Counted from the first letter of the stretch, positions 21,648 to 32,431 are shown. The stretch is 64,000 bases of DNA from Strigamia acuminata (GCA_949358305.1 OX442320.1:2234501-2298500), one strand, 5' to 3'. Notes: a model not told the origin generated them from the sequence alone. Numbers and translations: made by a program.

Positions 21648-21979
21648 TATACTCTAAACCGGTACAATATTATCATAACTCATATCGGTTGAGCGTCTCA
21701 GTGGTGTAGTGGCACAAAAAAGTAGCTCATAACACCAGAATTGCAATCTAACTAGGCAAAACAACAAACTATGCTAACATTGTTTGATTGATTAAAAATA
21801 AAATAAAAAGTATTTTATTACCAATTAAACAAAATCCATTATTCTAATCACTTTTTAGACTGAAATTCATTGAAAATAAAGAGAACTACTTTTCCGCGTA
21901 GTAGAGCACGGTCCACAGTTAGGCATAATCCGGCTCAACCAATAGGAGTTAGGAGAACGTTGTACCGGTTTGGAGTATA
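21648..21979. mobile_element. Family A MITE, complete copy 3
   Basis: Ends TATACTCTAAACCGGTACAA and inverted TTGTACCGGTTTGGAGTATA. The subterminal block is ATCGGTTGAGC / GGCTCAACCAATAGG. The interior resembles the fragment at 13316-13473. Confidence 0.8.
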
Positions 21980-22815
21980 AATAACTTTTCCAATGCAGTT
22001 AGTACGTGTTAGTACACTTGGTTGGGCCTACAGTCTACAACAAAAAGATAAGTTTGCTCTCAAATTTCCACAATTGTAACCAAAAAATTGTTCGATTTAA
22101 TATTCTTTCCAAACAACAATGATTTGATTAGTTCTCAAATATAAAAGTTCTGGAACCATTTCTTCCGTAGTTTTTAACCGAAGTATAAAAAATGGAGTGG
22201 TACAAAATTATATGTTCAGTTCAACTGAACTGCAACAACCAACAAAATAGTTAAGAAAATGAACTTGCATGTGCATAACTGTAGATGGTGATAATGATAA
22301 ATTGTTGACGTAATACTACAATTATTACAGCAGATTTTGCATTTGTCAATTTTTAAAGATGCCACATTACTTTCATCTTATGGACTCCAAAAGTTCGGAA
22401 CTGTGGAGTTTTATTGTAATAACTTGATAATCTTTTTGGGTTTGGGATTCATTTTTGTCAGCATAAACAGTAGTATTATTACTATTTTTGGTAACTGCAT
22501 GATTTGTTCTGTAATTCGTACTTAAGATACTTTGAAAGTTCATAATGTCGATTTGCAATATTTTTGATGACCCACGAAATAAAAGCATGTCTTAAATTTA
22601 TTTAGATTTATTTTAGTTTTTTTGGGGGCACATGTACAAAATCAATGGGACTAGAGAGATATTAGCTTAATTTATGACACTTTACACACACTTCCTTTCG
22701 CGCTTCACTCAATCTCAATTAAAAACAACTTGGCGTTGGCTTCCCTGCTCGGCCTTGTATTGCTCCATTCAATTTTGTACGAACCGCTATTCTTCAAACA
22801 CCTGTTTTTACAGAT
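21980..22815. other. No feature seen before the gypsy element
   Basis: No supported gene; short open frames are unremarkable. The last four bases (AGAT, 22812-22815) are the target duplication of the LTR element. Confidence 0.45.
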
Positions 22816-23811
22816 TGTGGTGACCCGACTGGGGTGGGGCACGAAGAGTTTCTCTCGTGGCCTACATACGGGTAAAGAAGGGGAGTCGCACGCGCGCCTC
22901 CCTTCCCTCAGAGCATTGACATCCAGTCAATGGACGGGCGTCTGCCCTGGGGGAGTGGGGGAGATTCGTCTTCTCCACTATTGGGTGGCTTTAGTCACCT
23001 GTCACCCCCCGCTTTGTGCAAAGGAATTCGCCTTGCACTGAGCGGGCAGAACCAACACAAAAATCAACCAAGATACACGTAAAAGCCAAACGTCCTAAAA
23101 CGATCAAGCCTAAGTACAAAGACTTCAGGAGTGACCTAGGACAAGGGACTTTCAACGTGAGTACGATTGATTTGTGTTAACCTCCGCAGAGTAACCTGCG
23201 AAACAAGATTACCACACTATTTTAGCAAGCCAGCTAGAAATAGTAAACCTACTCCAATTTAGCGAGTTGTGCAGACAAACGGTCGCACAAGCCTAAATTG
23301 CAGTAACCACGACGAGCGTTCCCGCCGCTGTGTGTATCGCCGGGAACCACCAAGCGTCCGCCGCTGTGTGATCGCCGGACACCTACAAAAAACCCTAAAC
23401 CTAGACAACAGACCAGAAGTAAGACCTTTCAGGCATTCACTCGCGCCCGACCAGCGTGAGCCCGAAGGACCGAACGAGAAACGTGAGACGAGGACGCCAT
23501 TCATTGCCACGCCGGCCCAAGACGACACCACGTTGCCACGCGGACGCCATCTTGGATCCACAGCGACAAAGGACGACCTCGACCAGTTTCCCGCCAACTT
23601 CACACCCCTTTCCTCTTACCTTTTTATTCCCTTACATATTTTATTCCCTTTTAACTGTATATTCCCGTATAATAAATACATTTATTATATTTACCTTTTA
23701 CATTGTCTTGCCGTGTTACATTATTTGGGTAACCGCTTGAGTAAAGCGGTATTGCGAGATTAGAGAGTGACTCATACCACGTATTAGCGACAGACCGAGT
23801 TGAGCGCGACA
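22816..23811 (+). repeat. 5' LTR of the gypsy element
   Basis: 996 bp with TG...CA ends. An AT-rich segment with AATAAA lies near 23671. The open frames inside it repeat exactly in the 3' LTR and are not genes. Confidence 0.95.
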
Positions 23812-23813
23812 CG

Positions 23814-23831
23814 TGGGGGCCTGTCCGGGAT
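23814..23831 (+). promoter_or_regulatory. Primer-binding site, tRNA-Pro-like
   Basis: TGGGGGCCTGTCCGGGAT lies 2 nt after the LTR. It differs at two positions from the known tRNA-Pro primer site TGGGGGCTCGTCCGGGAT, so proline tRNA is the probable primer. Confidence 0.75.
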
Positions 23832-23879
23832 CGATTTAAACGACTCGAATAGAACTTGAGATCATTTTCATACCCAAAA

Positions 23880-26800
23880 ATGGCAGACAATATCCGAGTA
23901 ACGGATTCCGACTCCGACGCGAACAAGAGAGCCGGCAGTCGTAAAGGCGCCGACTATCACTTGCGATCTGGAGGTCCCTTACCCAAAGCCTCAGCGCACG
24001 AAGCGAGGCAAAAACGGCGCAAGCCTAAACCCGATCGCAGAAGCGCATCAGAGGCATCGCACCCGTCTCGTTCCGAGACGAGGCAGCGATTGGACGAGAC
24101 AGAGCGGGGTGAAGAGCAATCTCACTCCAAACTGCCGCGTTCTAACCGTGACGGCGAGACGAGCGGAAACGAGGTTTTATCCCGTAACCCATCGCCTCGT
24201 CTAACGCACGACACCGAGGTGGGCAGTCCGAAAGCGGCGTCTCCGATACAAAAGACGGCCTCAAACACGACAGCTAATTCGGCACTAAACACGCCAATTA
24301 CGCAAAGCCGCCCAGCTTCGGTCAGGTCCGAAGGACACAAGTCCAATGCGTCAAAAACTGAGCGTGTTCCGAGCCAGCCTTACAGCGTCTCGGCCACATT
24401 GGTTGACACGATGCAGTTGGCACAGGCAGAAGGTGTACGATACACTCTGCCAACGGGAAAAATAACTGTGTACGAAACATTACAAATCGTACGTGCAGCT
24501 TTAAGAGCGCACAGGTTATCCCCAGAAATCACCGTTGTTGAAGACGCATACGCTCAACAAATGGTAGACTCCGCTCAATTCGAAGCGGATGCCGAGAATG
24601 AGGCCCGACAAGCCATCCGCGAGAGAAAGCGGAAGCTGGCGGAAAGAGAAGCGCGAGCTCTCGAGTACGGCAAATCCCAGCGCGTTCCGACTACTCCAGA
24701 AGAAGTCGAAATAGTTGATCGAGCCTTACATGCACATCGTTATGCATTCCGTTCTCAACAAGAAGCTGAACAAGCTTTCATGACTAGGCTGCAACGAGAC
24801 AAACCAAAATCCGTTCGCAAGCCAGAAGTTAGCTCGTCCGAATTGTCCGACGAGAGCGTAGAAGGCGACCCGAAGCGCACGCCGAAGGTCAGCCCCAAAC
24901 CCGAGCGAAAAAAGGAAGTGCCAGTCACTCCACGCAAACGGGAAGTCTCGACCGAACAACGCGTTCGACCTCGCATGATGGCGTTAGACGATAACACTAA
25001 CAACGCTATCAACCGATTAATAAATGCGAACAACGCGCGTCGTAACGAAGAACAGACTCACACGAGCCGACAACGCGACGACCCGCGGGGTAACGACTGG
25101 CAACAGCCGGTACCCATCCTCAAAGACGACGGACCTTCGAGAAAACATTCCGAAGACCGCACCTCGTCACGAGAGGAACGTCAACGCGAGAGAGGGCAGC
25201 AACAGTATCACTACGGAAACAGTGATTCGTCGTCGGATGAACTGGAGTCGAATGCACCCAGTCATCACGATTCGGAGAGAGGTTCCGGAGAAAGACGAAG
25301 GGAGAGAGAACGCGACGAACGCAGGGAACGGGAACGTGACGACCGTCGTAGAGGCCGGAAAGAGTCAAGCTCTTCACGGCGCGACCTGCCACGCCACTCA
25401 CCGTCTCCCGACCCCAGCTCCGACCCCTCGTCCGACGACGACAGACGAAATGATAAATCCAGTAATCGCCGGAAGAGGTCCAACTCTCCGCGCGATAAAG
25501 AGAAACGACGTCGATCGGAAAATAGCGGCCACCGACGGGAGGAGTTTCAGGACCTTCCCCGACAAAGCGCGTTTACCGATTCGACGGGTCGGCAGTATAC
25601 GATGGGAGAGCTTGGAAGAGCCCTGCTTGGCTCGTTAAAAGCCGAAGGAATCGATCTGAGCAAACGAAATGATCGTAATCGTAACACTGGTGACCGCGTA
25701 AAGAAAAAATACGCTGTCTCCCGACGTGACACCATGAGTGTTACCGGGAATATTAGGTGGCAATTTTATATTCAGAACCGTTTCGACGGGTCATGGAAAG
25801 CGGGAGATCGCTTCCTTGACGAAGTAATTCGAATTAAGACTGCCACTAAAGCCACCGTAGGAGACATGCTCACCCACGGTATTGTCGAGCTAATGACAGG
25901 CTCGGCACGTGAGTGGTACCAAGGATTGAAAGGCGTCAATTGGGACGACTTTTTAATGAGATTCGACCTGCGCTACGGCGAGACACCCGAAGAGGTGAGC
26001 CGAAAGATGCGAGGTCTTCGCCAGATGCCTGGTGAAACCATAATGGATTACGACATTCGCGCCAGATTGTTGTTCGAAAAGGCCCCGATGGAATTTCATT
26101 CCACGGGATTCAACCTTTTCTTTCTCGGCGGTTTGTCGGAATACTCGCAACGGGTGCTACTTGAAGAAAGGGCACCGACAGGAGGCAGCTACGAAGAAAT
26201 GAGCGCCTTCCTGTTCGAGAACACGATAGATATCGAGAAGAGATATTATTCCGCTTTACCAGAAGCGGAGAAAGCAGCAACCGCTAAACGTCTCAAGTTG
26301 AGTGCGGAAAGATATGGGGCGACAGACAAAATCATGCGCCCTACTGAATATCTTAGCGGTATAATGGAGCTGGCAGAAGCTAGCGTTGGTTTACAAATAA
26401 AAAATAAACTGACATCCACGCTGCCTTCCAACCCATTGGCCGCCCCTAAAAAGGCACCGACAGCGTCAGCCATGCAAGCGACACTGGAGGAGGTCAAGGA
26501 GGGGGAGGAAGCCGAACAAAATGTCGGAAAATCAGACGAAAAAGAAGAAAAAGACGATTATTCGACGGACGAAGAAATACGAAGCTATCGCGATACCTTA
26601 TCAACGGGTTGCGATGAGGAAGGACCGCTAGTACATCTCATCCATCGAGATAGAGCGGTAGAAGAATTTCGCGCCAGGTTAAAACCAAATGCCGGCCGAA
26701 TTCCGAAGTATTTTCGAAAAAATTACACGCCACCGTCGAAAGTAGACCCTGAAAAAAAGAAATCGATTGAAGCCCCAAGAGACAAATCAAATATTCGTTG

Positions 26801-26960
26801 TTTTAAGTGTAACCAACCGGGTCACTATTCCAATGAGTGCCCAAGAACAGCGAAAGAAGACGCTAAGTTTGACGCGATAATGAAGCAGATGGCAGAGATT
26901 AAACTCGCCATGGCAAAAAACGAGTCAAAAAACGAGTCAGCGCAGGCGGCGAAGAAATAA
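23880..26960 (+). CDS. gag: Gag polyprotein of the gypsy element
   Basis: 1026 aa from the ATG at 23880 (context AAAAATGG); an in-frame TTG 24 nt upstream is not used as start. Residues 1-600 are an unusually long, low-complexity charged region rich in Arg, Ser, Glu and Asp. Next comes a capsid-like domain of the retrotransposon Gag type (about 640-800, with AREWYQGL and FDLRYGETPEEV). A CCHC zinc knuckle, CFKCNQPGHYSNEC, is at 974-987, close to the C-terminus. Gag forms the particle and packages the RNA. The end overlaps the Pol frame, with two slippery heptamers before the stop. The long N-terminal extension is atypical for Ty3/gypsy and resembles SR-type nuclear proteins in composition only. 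Confidence 0.92.
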   Translation: MADNIRVTDSDSDANKRAGSRKGADYHLRSGGPLPKASAHEARQKRRKPKPDRRSASEASHPSRSETRQRLDETERGEEQSHSKLPRSNRDGETSGNEVLSRNPSPRLTHDTEVGSPKAASPIQKTASNTTANSALNTPITQSRPASVRSEGHKSNASKTERVPSQPYSVSATLVDTMQLAQAEGVRYTLPTGKITVYETLQIVRAALRAHRLSPEITVVEDAYAQQMVDSAQFEADAENEARQAIRERKRKLAEREARALEYGKSQRVPTTPEEVEIVDRALHAHRYAFRSQQEAEQAFMTRLQRDKPKSVRKPEVSSSELSDESVEGDPKRTPKVSPKPERKKEVPVTPRKREVSTEQRVRPRMMALDDNTNNAINRLINANNARRNEEQTHTSRQRDDPRGNDWQQPVPILKDDGPSRKHSEDRTSSREERQRERGQQQYHYGNSDSSSDELESNAPSHHDSERGSGERRRERERDERRERERDDRRRGRKESSSSRRDLPRHSPSPDPSSDPSSDDDRRNDKSSNRRKRSNSPRDKEKRRRSENSGHRREEFQDLPRQSAFTDSTGRQYTMGELGRALLGSLKAEGIDLSKRNDRNRNTGDRVKKKYAVSRRDTMSVTGNIRWQFYIQNRFDGSWKAGDRFLDEVIRIKTATKATVGDMLTHGIVELMTGSAREWYQGLKGVNWDDFLMRFDLRYGETPEEVSRKMRGLRQMPGETIMDYDIRARLLFEKAPMEFHSTGFNLFFLGGLSEYSQRVLLEERAPTGGSYEEMSAFLFENTIDIEKRYYSALPEAEKAATAKRLKLSAERYGATDKIMRPTEYLSGIMELAEASVGLQIKNKLTSTLPSNPLAAPKKAPTASAMQATLEEVKEGEEAEQNVGKSDEKEEKDDYSTDEEIRSYRDTLSTGCDEEGPLVHLIHRDRAVEEFRARLKPNAGRIPKYFRKNYTPPSKVDPEKKKSIEAPRDKSNIRCFKCNQPGHYSNECPRTAKEDAKFDAIMKQMAEIKLAMAKNESKNESAQAAKK
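26915..26933 (+). promoter_or_regulatory. Doubled -1 ribosomal frameshift site (A AAA AAC twice)
   Basis: Two heptamers A AAA AAC at 26915-26921 and 26927-26933 are both in phase with the gag codons (X XXY YYZ), 12 nt apart, as a direct repeat of AAAAAACGAGTC. Pol is in the -1 frame and that frame is open from 26903, so a -1 slip at either heptamer gives Gag-Pol. The gag stop is at 26958-26960. Confidence 0.8.
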
Positions 26961-26983
26961 CTTCTCGACCGTCTGCGCCATTC

Positions 26984-29900
26984 ATGAAGAAGAAGGGGTT
27001 TAACAAAGGGTTCGATAAACCGCCACCAGTCAAAGAAATGGGTAGTGACATAGCTAACGCCCAGATCCAAGACAGGGCCAACAACGCTTTGCAGGTAATT
27101 ACCGCAAACGCTGAGGCTGAGGCGGAAGAACCAAACCTACTGCTTGAAGAATTACCTCAAGTAGTCGAAGACACAGAAGAATTTCGTGTTTTCATGTGCA
27201 ACGTGGCGGTCGAATATACCAGCCGCCTATGTATGCTGCCCATGACAATAGAACGCGAAAAAATTATGGGACTGCTAGACTCGGGAGCAGATCGCTCGTT
27301 CGTTTCCGAAGACATAGTAGCATCATTGGGTCTCACCGATAAGATAAAAGGCGTTAATAAAAATGTACGTCTAAAAACCGCCAACGGAATGGCGCGTCCA
27401 AAAGGAGTTATATTATTGACCATGGAGTGGCTCGGAGGGGTAGAACAGCACCCTTTCCTGGTCCTGCCCACGTGCGACAGAATTTTTCTGTTGGGCTTAG
27501 ACCTCATGGCGTCAATGGAAATACAACCAAATCCAATAACGAAATCTTGGAATTATATCAGAAATGATAGAGAAAGACCCGCAATTGTCGTGCCACCAGC
27601 TCTTATCAAAGAAGCGGCCGACAAGACACAGTGGGAGAAAGGCCTAAAGAAATTCGTTCAAGACTACGATTTTAAAGCATTCGTAACAGAATTGCAACGG
27701 GACAATGTAGTGGAAACGCTTGTCGCCGACGCCGCTTTAGAATTAAACGAAGCGGCAGCCCTACGAAGGGTCCTACTTAAATATGAGGGGATCCTGTCGA
27801 AAAAACCGGGCCGAACGAATAGGGCTATTCACGAAATTAAATTGACGGATAATAAACCTATACGAGTTGCGTATAAGGGAATGAACCCGCAAAAACGTGA
27901 AATAGTACAAAAAATGTGCCAAGAAATGCTAGACAGTGGCATTGTCTCCGAGGCCCAGGGAGAATACGCGACGCGAGTTGTGCTCGTGATGCGCCCGGGC
28001 TCGGACCCACGCCTATGCATTGATTACCGCCCATTAAACGCGGTGACAGAGATAGATCCCATACAGATGCCGTCTATCGAATCCATTTTGACAGAGCTTA
28101 GCCCCTTTTCTTGGGTTACGACGATGGATCTGTCGAAGGGATACTGGCAAGTTGAGATGAGGCCAGAGGATAAGCTAAAAACAGCATTTTACTCGCCAAT
28201 TGGACGGTTGATGTTCAACGTCATGCCGTTTGGTTTAGTGAATGCTCCCAGTACCTTTCAGAGACTAATCGAAAGCGTATTGGGTGATATCCTGCATCAG
28301 TTCGTGTGGGCATACCTAGATGACATAGTTATTGCCTCTAAAACATTCGAAGAGCACATTGAGCACATCGACCAAGTGCTCACCCGGCTGGCGAAAGCTG
28401 GGTTACACGTTCATCCGGGCAAGAGCAAGTTCTGCCGAAAGGAGCTTGCCTTCCTGGGTTATCGCATTGGAGTCAACGGTTTAGCTATTGGCCCCGAAAA
28501 AATCGATGCGATTAATCGTTTCCCACCACCCGAGGACGTTAAAGGTGTCCAACGGTTTATGGGAATGATAAACTTCTTCGGCAGGTTGCTACCGGGTCTA
28601 GCTGAAGTGGCAGCCCCAGTTACCGACCTCCTGAAGAATGAAAACGAATTTGTATGGTCAAATGAGTGCAACATCGCATTTAATGCGATAAAGAGGATGC
28701 TGACGGAAGTCGGCGTAATGCCTCTACCCGACTTAAACCGGCCGTTCATATTACATACGGACGCCAGCAGAGTTGGGTTAGGAGCGGCGTTGCTCCAAAC
28801 ACACGTGCGCGACGGAGTCAAACAAGACCTGCCGTGCATGTTTATAAGTCGCAAACTCCAAGGCGCTGAAAAAAATTACAACGCCACAGAGTTGGAGTGT
28901 TTGGCAGTTGTGTGGGCTATAAGGAAATTCAGAGATTATCTCGAATATACCAAATTTGTAGTCCACACAGATCATCAAGCGTTACAATGGCTGATGAAAT
29001 TAAAGGAGCCAGCCGGTCGACTAGCCAGATGGCAGTTAGAACTGATGGCATGCGACTTGACCATTCAATACAAGCCCGGCAAATATAACGTCGTGGCTGA
29101 CGCTCTATCAAGGGCACCAGTGTCAGATCCTATCGACGCTGACGATGATGGCGAGGATGATTCCCGCATCATTTACTGCCCGACGAGTTGTCACCGTTGG
29201 GATTTAAGGAAAATAAATGAAATTCCCACCGCGTCTCCAGCAGATGTAAAATTCTGTGGATTCTGGACGCGGTTATACCAACCAGCTGCTGACAATTACC
29301 CAAATGCAAAGAAGGAATTTAAGCTAGAGCGGAGAATAAATGACCCGCTTCTAAGCGCCTTCCACGCTCATGTCGGCAAGCAAATGCGAAGCAATCCCCC
29401 GACAAGGGAGGAAATAATTGTGCAACAAAAATTAGACAAAAAATGTCAGGACAGAGCTAGATTCGTACTGACAGGAAAATATCCGCCCAACTTAACCAGA
29501 AGGCAGAAGCGTCGTTATGCACACGAATCCATAGATTACCTATTGGATGACGGCCTTTTGGTGAAACATCACCCAAATCACCAAGATGACTTGAGTGAAT
29601 CGGACACCGCAGTAAAGGTAGTAATACCTGCTTCCTTAATCGGTCGCGTGCTGTGGTTGTTACACGGGCACCCGCTTGCGAGCCATGCGGGAGTAAGCAG
29701 AACACTCTATCGTGCTACACAGCTTTTTCACTGGACAGGGATGAAAAAAGATATTGCTCTTTTTGTCCACCAATGTCAGCGATGTCAAGCGTGCAAGCCG
29801 AGGAGTAAATCACCATTCGAAACTATTTTCTTAGGGCCTTACGCGCCTTTTGATTGTTTAAGTGTCGATGTGATGGGCCCAAAACCCGTTACGGGAAATA

Positions 29901-31054
29901 AAAATGCGTACATTATCGTTATAATGGACGTGGCGACTCGTTGGCCCGAGTTGTACGCCGTCGCTAGACCTTCAGCAGAAAAACTCGTTGAATGTATCTA
30001 CGACGTAGCGTTACGTTACGGATTTCCACGTAAAATTATATCCGATAACGGACCCCAATTTATCTCGAAAATTTGGGGTAAGTTTTGTGAGAAATTCGGG
30101 GTTGTGGCGTCACATACTTCGACCTACAATCCCAGAACAAATCCCGTTGAGCGACTCAACAGGGACATTAAATATGCACTAAGTATATTCACTGACATCC
30201 ACAATAAGTGGGATGAATACTTGAGGGAGATCGCGTTCAGCATACGAACAACAGTCTCGAGGACGAGAGATTTTTCTCCGGCCTACCTCAACTTCGCCCG
30301 GGAGCTACGAGTGCCTTGGGACCCACGAGTGGCAGAGTCGGTAAATGTGGTGGACCCTGAGAAACCACATGAGTACGTGTATAAATTGGAGCAAACCATC
30401 TCCAACACGTACAAGCACATGATGGCGCACATTTTTAACATGCGCGACCGCATTTTACAAGATAAAAGCGGTGGAAAATTCGTGAATTTCGAGATTAATG
30501 ATTTAGTGTGGAAGGACACACACATCCTCTCAAATGCAGCGAGAGGAATCACCGCCAGCTTGGCCGACAAAAGAGACGGTCCGTATGTGATCATCGGCAA
30601 GCATGGCGGTAACGCGTATAAATTACGTAAGCTCGAGGACAATACCGAGCACAAATCGATCCAGGTACGAGAGTTAACTCCGTACATTCCGGAATTCCCG
30701 CAAGAAATGTGGGCCAAGGGCCAAGTCAAGTCAAAAACTGACGGCCAAATCGTCGATATGTTCGCTGGCGAGTCGGAAAAAGCACCGCCAAGTGACAACG
30801 AGGAGTATTTCGACGCCCCTTCACCACCGGTAAACGAGATAGTTGAATCCGTTCCGGATCCAATTTTGGTCGGGGGGGAAACAGGAGAAACTCCTGAAAC
30901 AAACACAAAAAACACGGATAAAAAAGAAAACAATAATGAGGAGGTACAGACACAAAAAACAACAAAAAATATCGTACCTGTCTCGACTCATCACCTGCGG
31001 CCCCGTGGAAGTAATCCGTTTATAAAAGACGGAAAGGTCGTAGGAAAGGAGTAG
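26984..31054 (+). CDS. pol: Pol polyprotein (protease, reverse transcriptase, RNase H, integrase)
   Basis: 1356 codons after the first in-frame ATG; it is most likely made as Gag-Pol by -1 frameshifting, so the ATG at 26984 need not be used. Protease has LLDSGAD (active Asp at 99). RT has DLSKGYWQ, MPFGLVNAP and the catalytic YLDD (444-447). RNase H has HTDAS (591 on) and HTDHQAL. Integrase has a zinc-binding HHCC (His894 to Cys931/Cys934) and the catalytic triad D962, D1021, E1056, and is followed by a GPY/F-type module (DGPYVI) without a chromodomain. The last two catalytic residues are 34 residues apart, one fewer than the usual DD35E spacing, through a shortened NPRTNPVE. All key residues are intact. 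It ends before a 483-nt gap and the third ORF. Confidence 0.95.
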   Translation: MKKKGFNKGFDKPPPVKEMGSDIANAQIQDRANNALQVITANAEAEAEEPNLLLEELPQVVEDTEEFRVFMCNVAVEYTSRLCMLPMTIEREKIMGLLDSGADRSFVSEDIVASLGLTDKIKGVNKNVRLKTANGMARPKGVILLTMEWLGGVEQHPFLVLPTCDRIFLLGLDLMASMEIQPNPITKSWNYIRNDRERPAIVVPPALIKEAADKTQWEKGLKKFVQDYDFKAFVTELQRDNVVETLVADAALELNEAAALRRVLLKYEGILSKKPGRTNRAIHEIKLTDNKPIRVAYKGMNPQKREIVQKMCQEMLDSGIVSEAQGEYATRVVLVMRPGSDPRLCIDYRPLNAVTEIDPIQMPSIESILTELSPFSWVTTMDLSKGYWQVEMRPEDKLKTAFYSPIGRLMFNVMPFGLVNAPSTFQRLIESVLGDILHQFVWAYLDDIVIASKTFEEHIEHIDQVLTRLAKAGLHVHPGKSKFCRKELAFLGYRIGVNGLAIGPEKIDAINRFPPPEDVKGVQRFMGMINFFGRLLPGLAEVAAPVTDLLKNENEFVWSNECNIAFNAIKRMLTEVGVMPLPDLNRPFILHTDASRVGLGAALLQTHVRDGVKQDLPCMFISRKLQGAEKNYNATELECLAVVWAIRKFRDYLEYTKFVVHTDHQALQWLMKLKEPAGRLARWQLELMACDLTIQYKPGKYNVVADALSRAPVSDPIDADDDGEDDSRIIYCPTSCHRWDLRKINEIPTASPADVKFCGFWTRLYQPAADNYPNAKKEFKLERRINDPLLSAFHAHVGKQMRSNPPTREEIIVQQKLDKKCQDRARFVLTGKYPPNLTRRQKRRYAHESIDYLLDDGLLVKHHPNHQDDLSESDTAVKVVIPASLIGRVLWLLHGHPLASHAGVSRTLYRATQLFHWTGMKKDIALFVHQCQRCQACKPRSKSPFETIFLGPYAPFDCLSVDVMGPKPVTGNKNAYIIVIMDVATRWPELYAVARPSAEKLVECIYDVALRYGFPRKIISDNGPQFISKIWGKFCEKFGVVASHTSTYNPRTNPVERLNRDIKYALSIFTDIHNKWDEYLREIAFSIRTTVSRTRDFSPAYLNFARELRVPWDPRVAESVNVVDPEKPHEYVYKLEQTISNTYKHMMAHIFNMRDRILQDKSGGKFVNFEINDLVWKDTHILSNAARGITASLADKRDGPYVIIGKHGGNAYKLRKLEDNTEHKSIQVRELTPYIPEFPQEMWAKGQVKSKTDGQIVDMFAGESEKAPPSDNEEYFDAPSPPVNEIVESVPDPILVGGETGETPETNTKNTDKKENNNEEVQTQKTTKNIVPVSTHHLRPRGSNPFIKDGKVVGKE

Positions 31055-31537
31055 AAAACGTTACGAGTCGATGGCGACGCTGAAAAAACAAAAAAAAATT
31101 GACCGATCGACAGCGCTAGCCATCAAAATCCGAGACTCTGAAAATTTCGCTAAGTCCAACAAAGCGGATATCGGTCGAATTCGCGTCACGAGATGGCGTG
31201 GAAACGCGGGACCCGTAGCAAAATTATCGGCACGGGTCGGATACCGCGTGCAAAAGACCCCGTAGCAGCGATCGCGCACGGGCGTAGAAACAAAGGAGCC
31301 CCGTAGCGTAACATGCGCACGGGCTGTTGCGCACAGTCATAAACACCTGGTTCTGGAGTAAAATTACCCAGAACCCACCACGATTGCCTCGTTTTCACCC
31401 GGACTTCCGCTAAAATCAGCTGATCGTCGTCCGCACGTGATACACAGCGAGTGCATTTTTAACCAAGTTTTTGATCCATTTTACGAGAAGTTTTCAAGTT
31501 TTTTAATCGTGGTCTGACTGAACGCGCAATCCTCACG
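31055..31537 (+). other. Region between pol and the third ORF
   Basis: It contains a 64-codon basic open frame (31071-31265, ATG start, Lys/Arg-rich) that is not recognised and may be chance. Any internal promoter or splice acceptor serving the third ORF would have to lie here or further upstream; I cannot point to a convincing one. Confidence 0.4.
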
Positions 31538-31630
31538 ATGGATGAGGAAGGAGGGGACGAGGAAATGCTTGAAATACAGCATCATGACGAGAATTGGGAC
31601 CCGGACATAAACGTAGTTCCACCCGATCAG
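31538..31630 (+). CDS. Probable first coding exon of the third ORF
   Basis: 31 codons from ATG (context CTCACGATGG), strongly acidic (MDEEGGDEEMLEI). It ends CAG followed by GTAGTAG, a fair splice donor, in phase 0. An acceptor (TTTCCATCATTGCAG) at 32431 continues in the same phase into the long third ORF. Unspliced, the frame stops at 31694-31696 after 52 codons. Inferred from splice signals and phase only. Confidence 0.5.
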
Positions 31631-32431
31631 GTAGTAGTCGGCATCGCCGCACGAGATTTAGCTCCGTGCGGTCGAATTAAAGATACACTTGACTAATACT
31701 TGACATGAACGCTCTGCGTTCGAAATAGTGTATAATTATTATACTAATATCCACGATCGCGAGAGCGATTGTATTTTCTCCTATTATTTGTCTTCAAGGA
31801 CGCGATAGCAGACAAACTGTCGCCTCGCTCCTTGAAGATGACTCACGACAATTGACACGAACGAGACAAAGGAAACGAGCTTTCTTTTTATATTCCAGAA
31901 ATGGGAATAATTTATTGGATGGATTTTGAAAGAATTTATAGAACGTTGTTTCTATTTTTATTTGCTATTTTATTTGCAAATTTTTTCCCGATGACACTAA
32001 TTTATTATAGATTCGTTTTTTAACTCGACTTTAACTCCGAATTTTTGGAGTTATTATTAGACAAATTTATTTCTTTACAAGTTAATTCACGACAAGAACA
32101 TTTGTTTACATGTTCTAAAATTGTTATTGGAGATTTTCACGAACGATTTCGCGAATTTATTGGTTTAAATACAAATTTACAGTTTAATTTTAAATTAAAC
32201 AATCCGAAGAAAAATTTCCGGATTAATACGCTCGATTCCGTCTCGTGGTTATCATTGGACGTGAACCAGATGTGCCAAGAAGACTCTTTTCTTCCTGACA
32301 AGGACGAATCAATGAACAGGAATAGGACTCGACGAGCGGTCGCACGTTTCAGCGACGTTCCTCGAGCCCACCCCCTATTTATCTCCGTGTTATTGGCGAT
32401 TTCATTAATTATTTTGTTTCCATCATTGCAG
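31631..32431 (+). other. Probable intron within the third transcription unit
   Basis: 801 bp, strikingly AT-rich compared with both sides, with GT...AG ends and a pyrimidine-rich 3' end. The third ORF's frame stays open through its last 390 nt, where it encodes a hydrophobic stretch that I attribute to the polypyrimidine tract. Confidence 0.5.

Noticed and set aside
23259-23763. Open frames of 94-164 codons in the LTRs
   Set aside because: They repeat identically in both LTRs, overlap on both strands and have no protein features.
25024-25638. 204-codon open frame within gag in another frame
   Set aside because: Shadow of the Arg/Ser/Glu-rich gag region; composition follows from codon bias.
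32045-32431. N-terminal extension of the third gypsy ORF with a hydrophobic, membrane-like stretch
   Set aside because: It has no ATG at its start, lies in strongly AT-rich DNA, and the hydrophobic residues come from the pyrimidine tract before a good splice acceptor; better read as intron.
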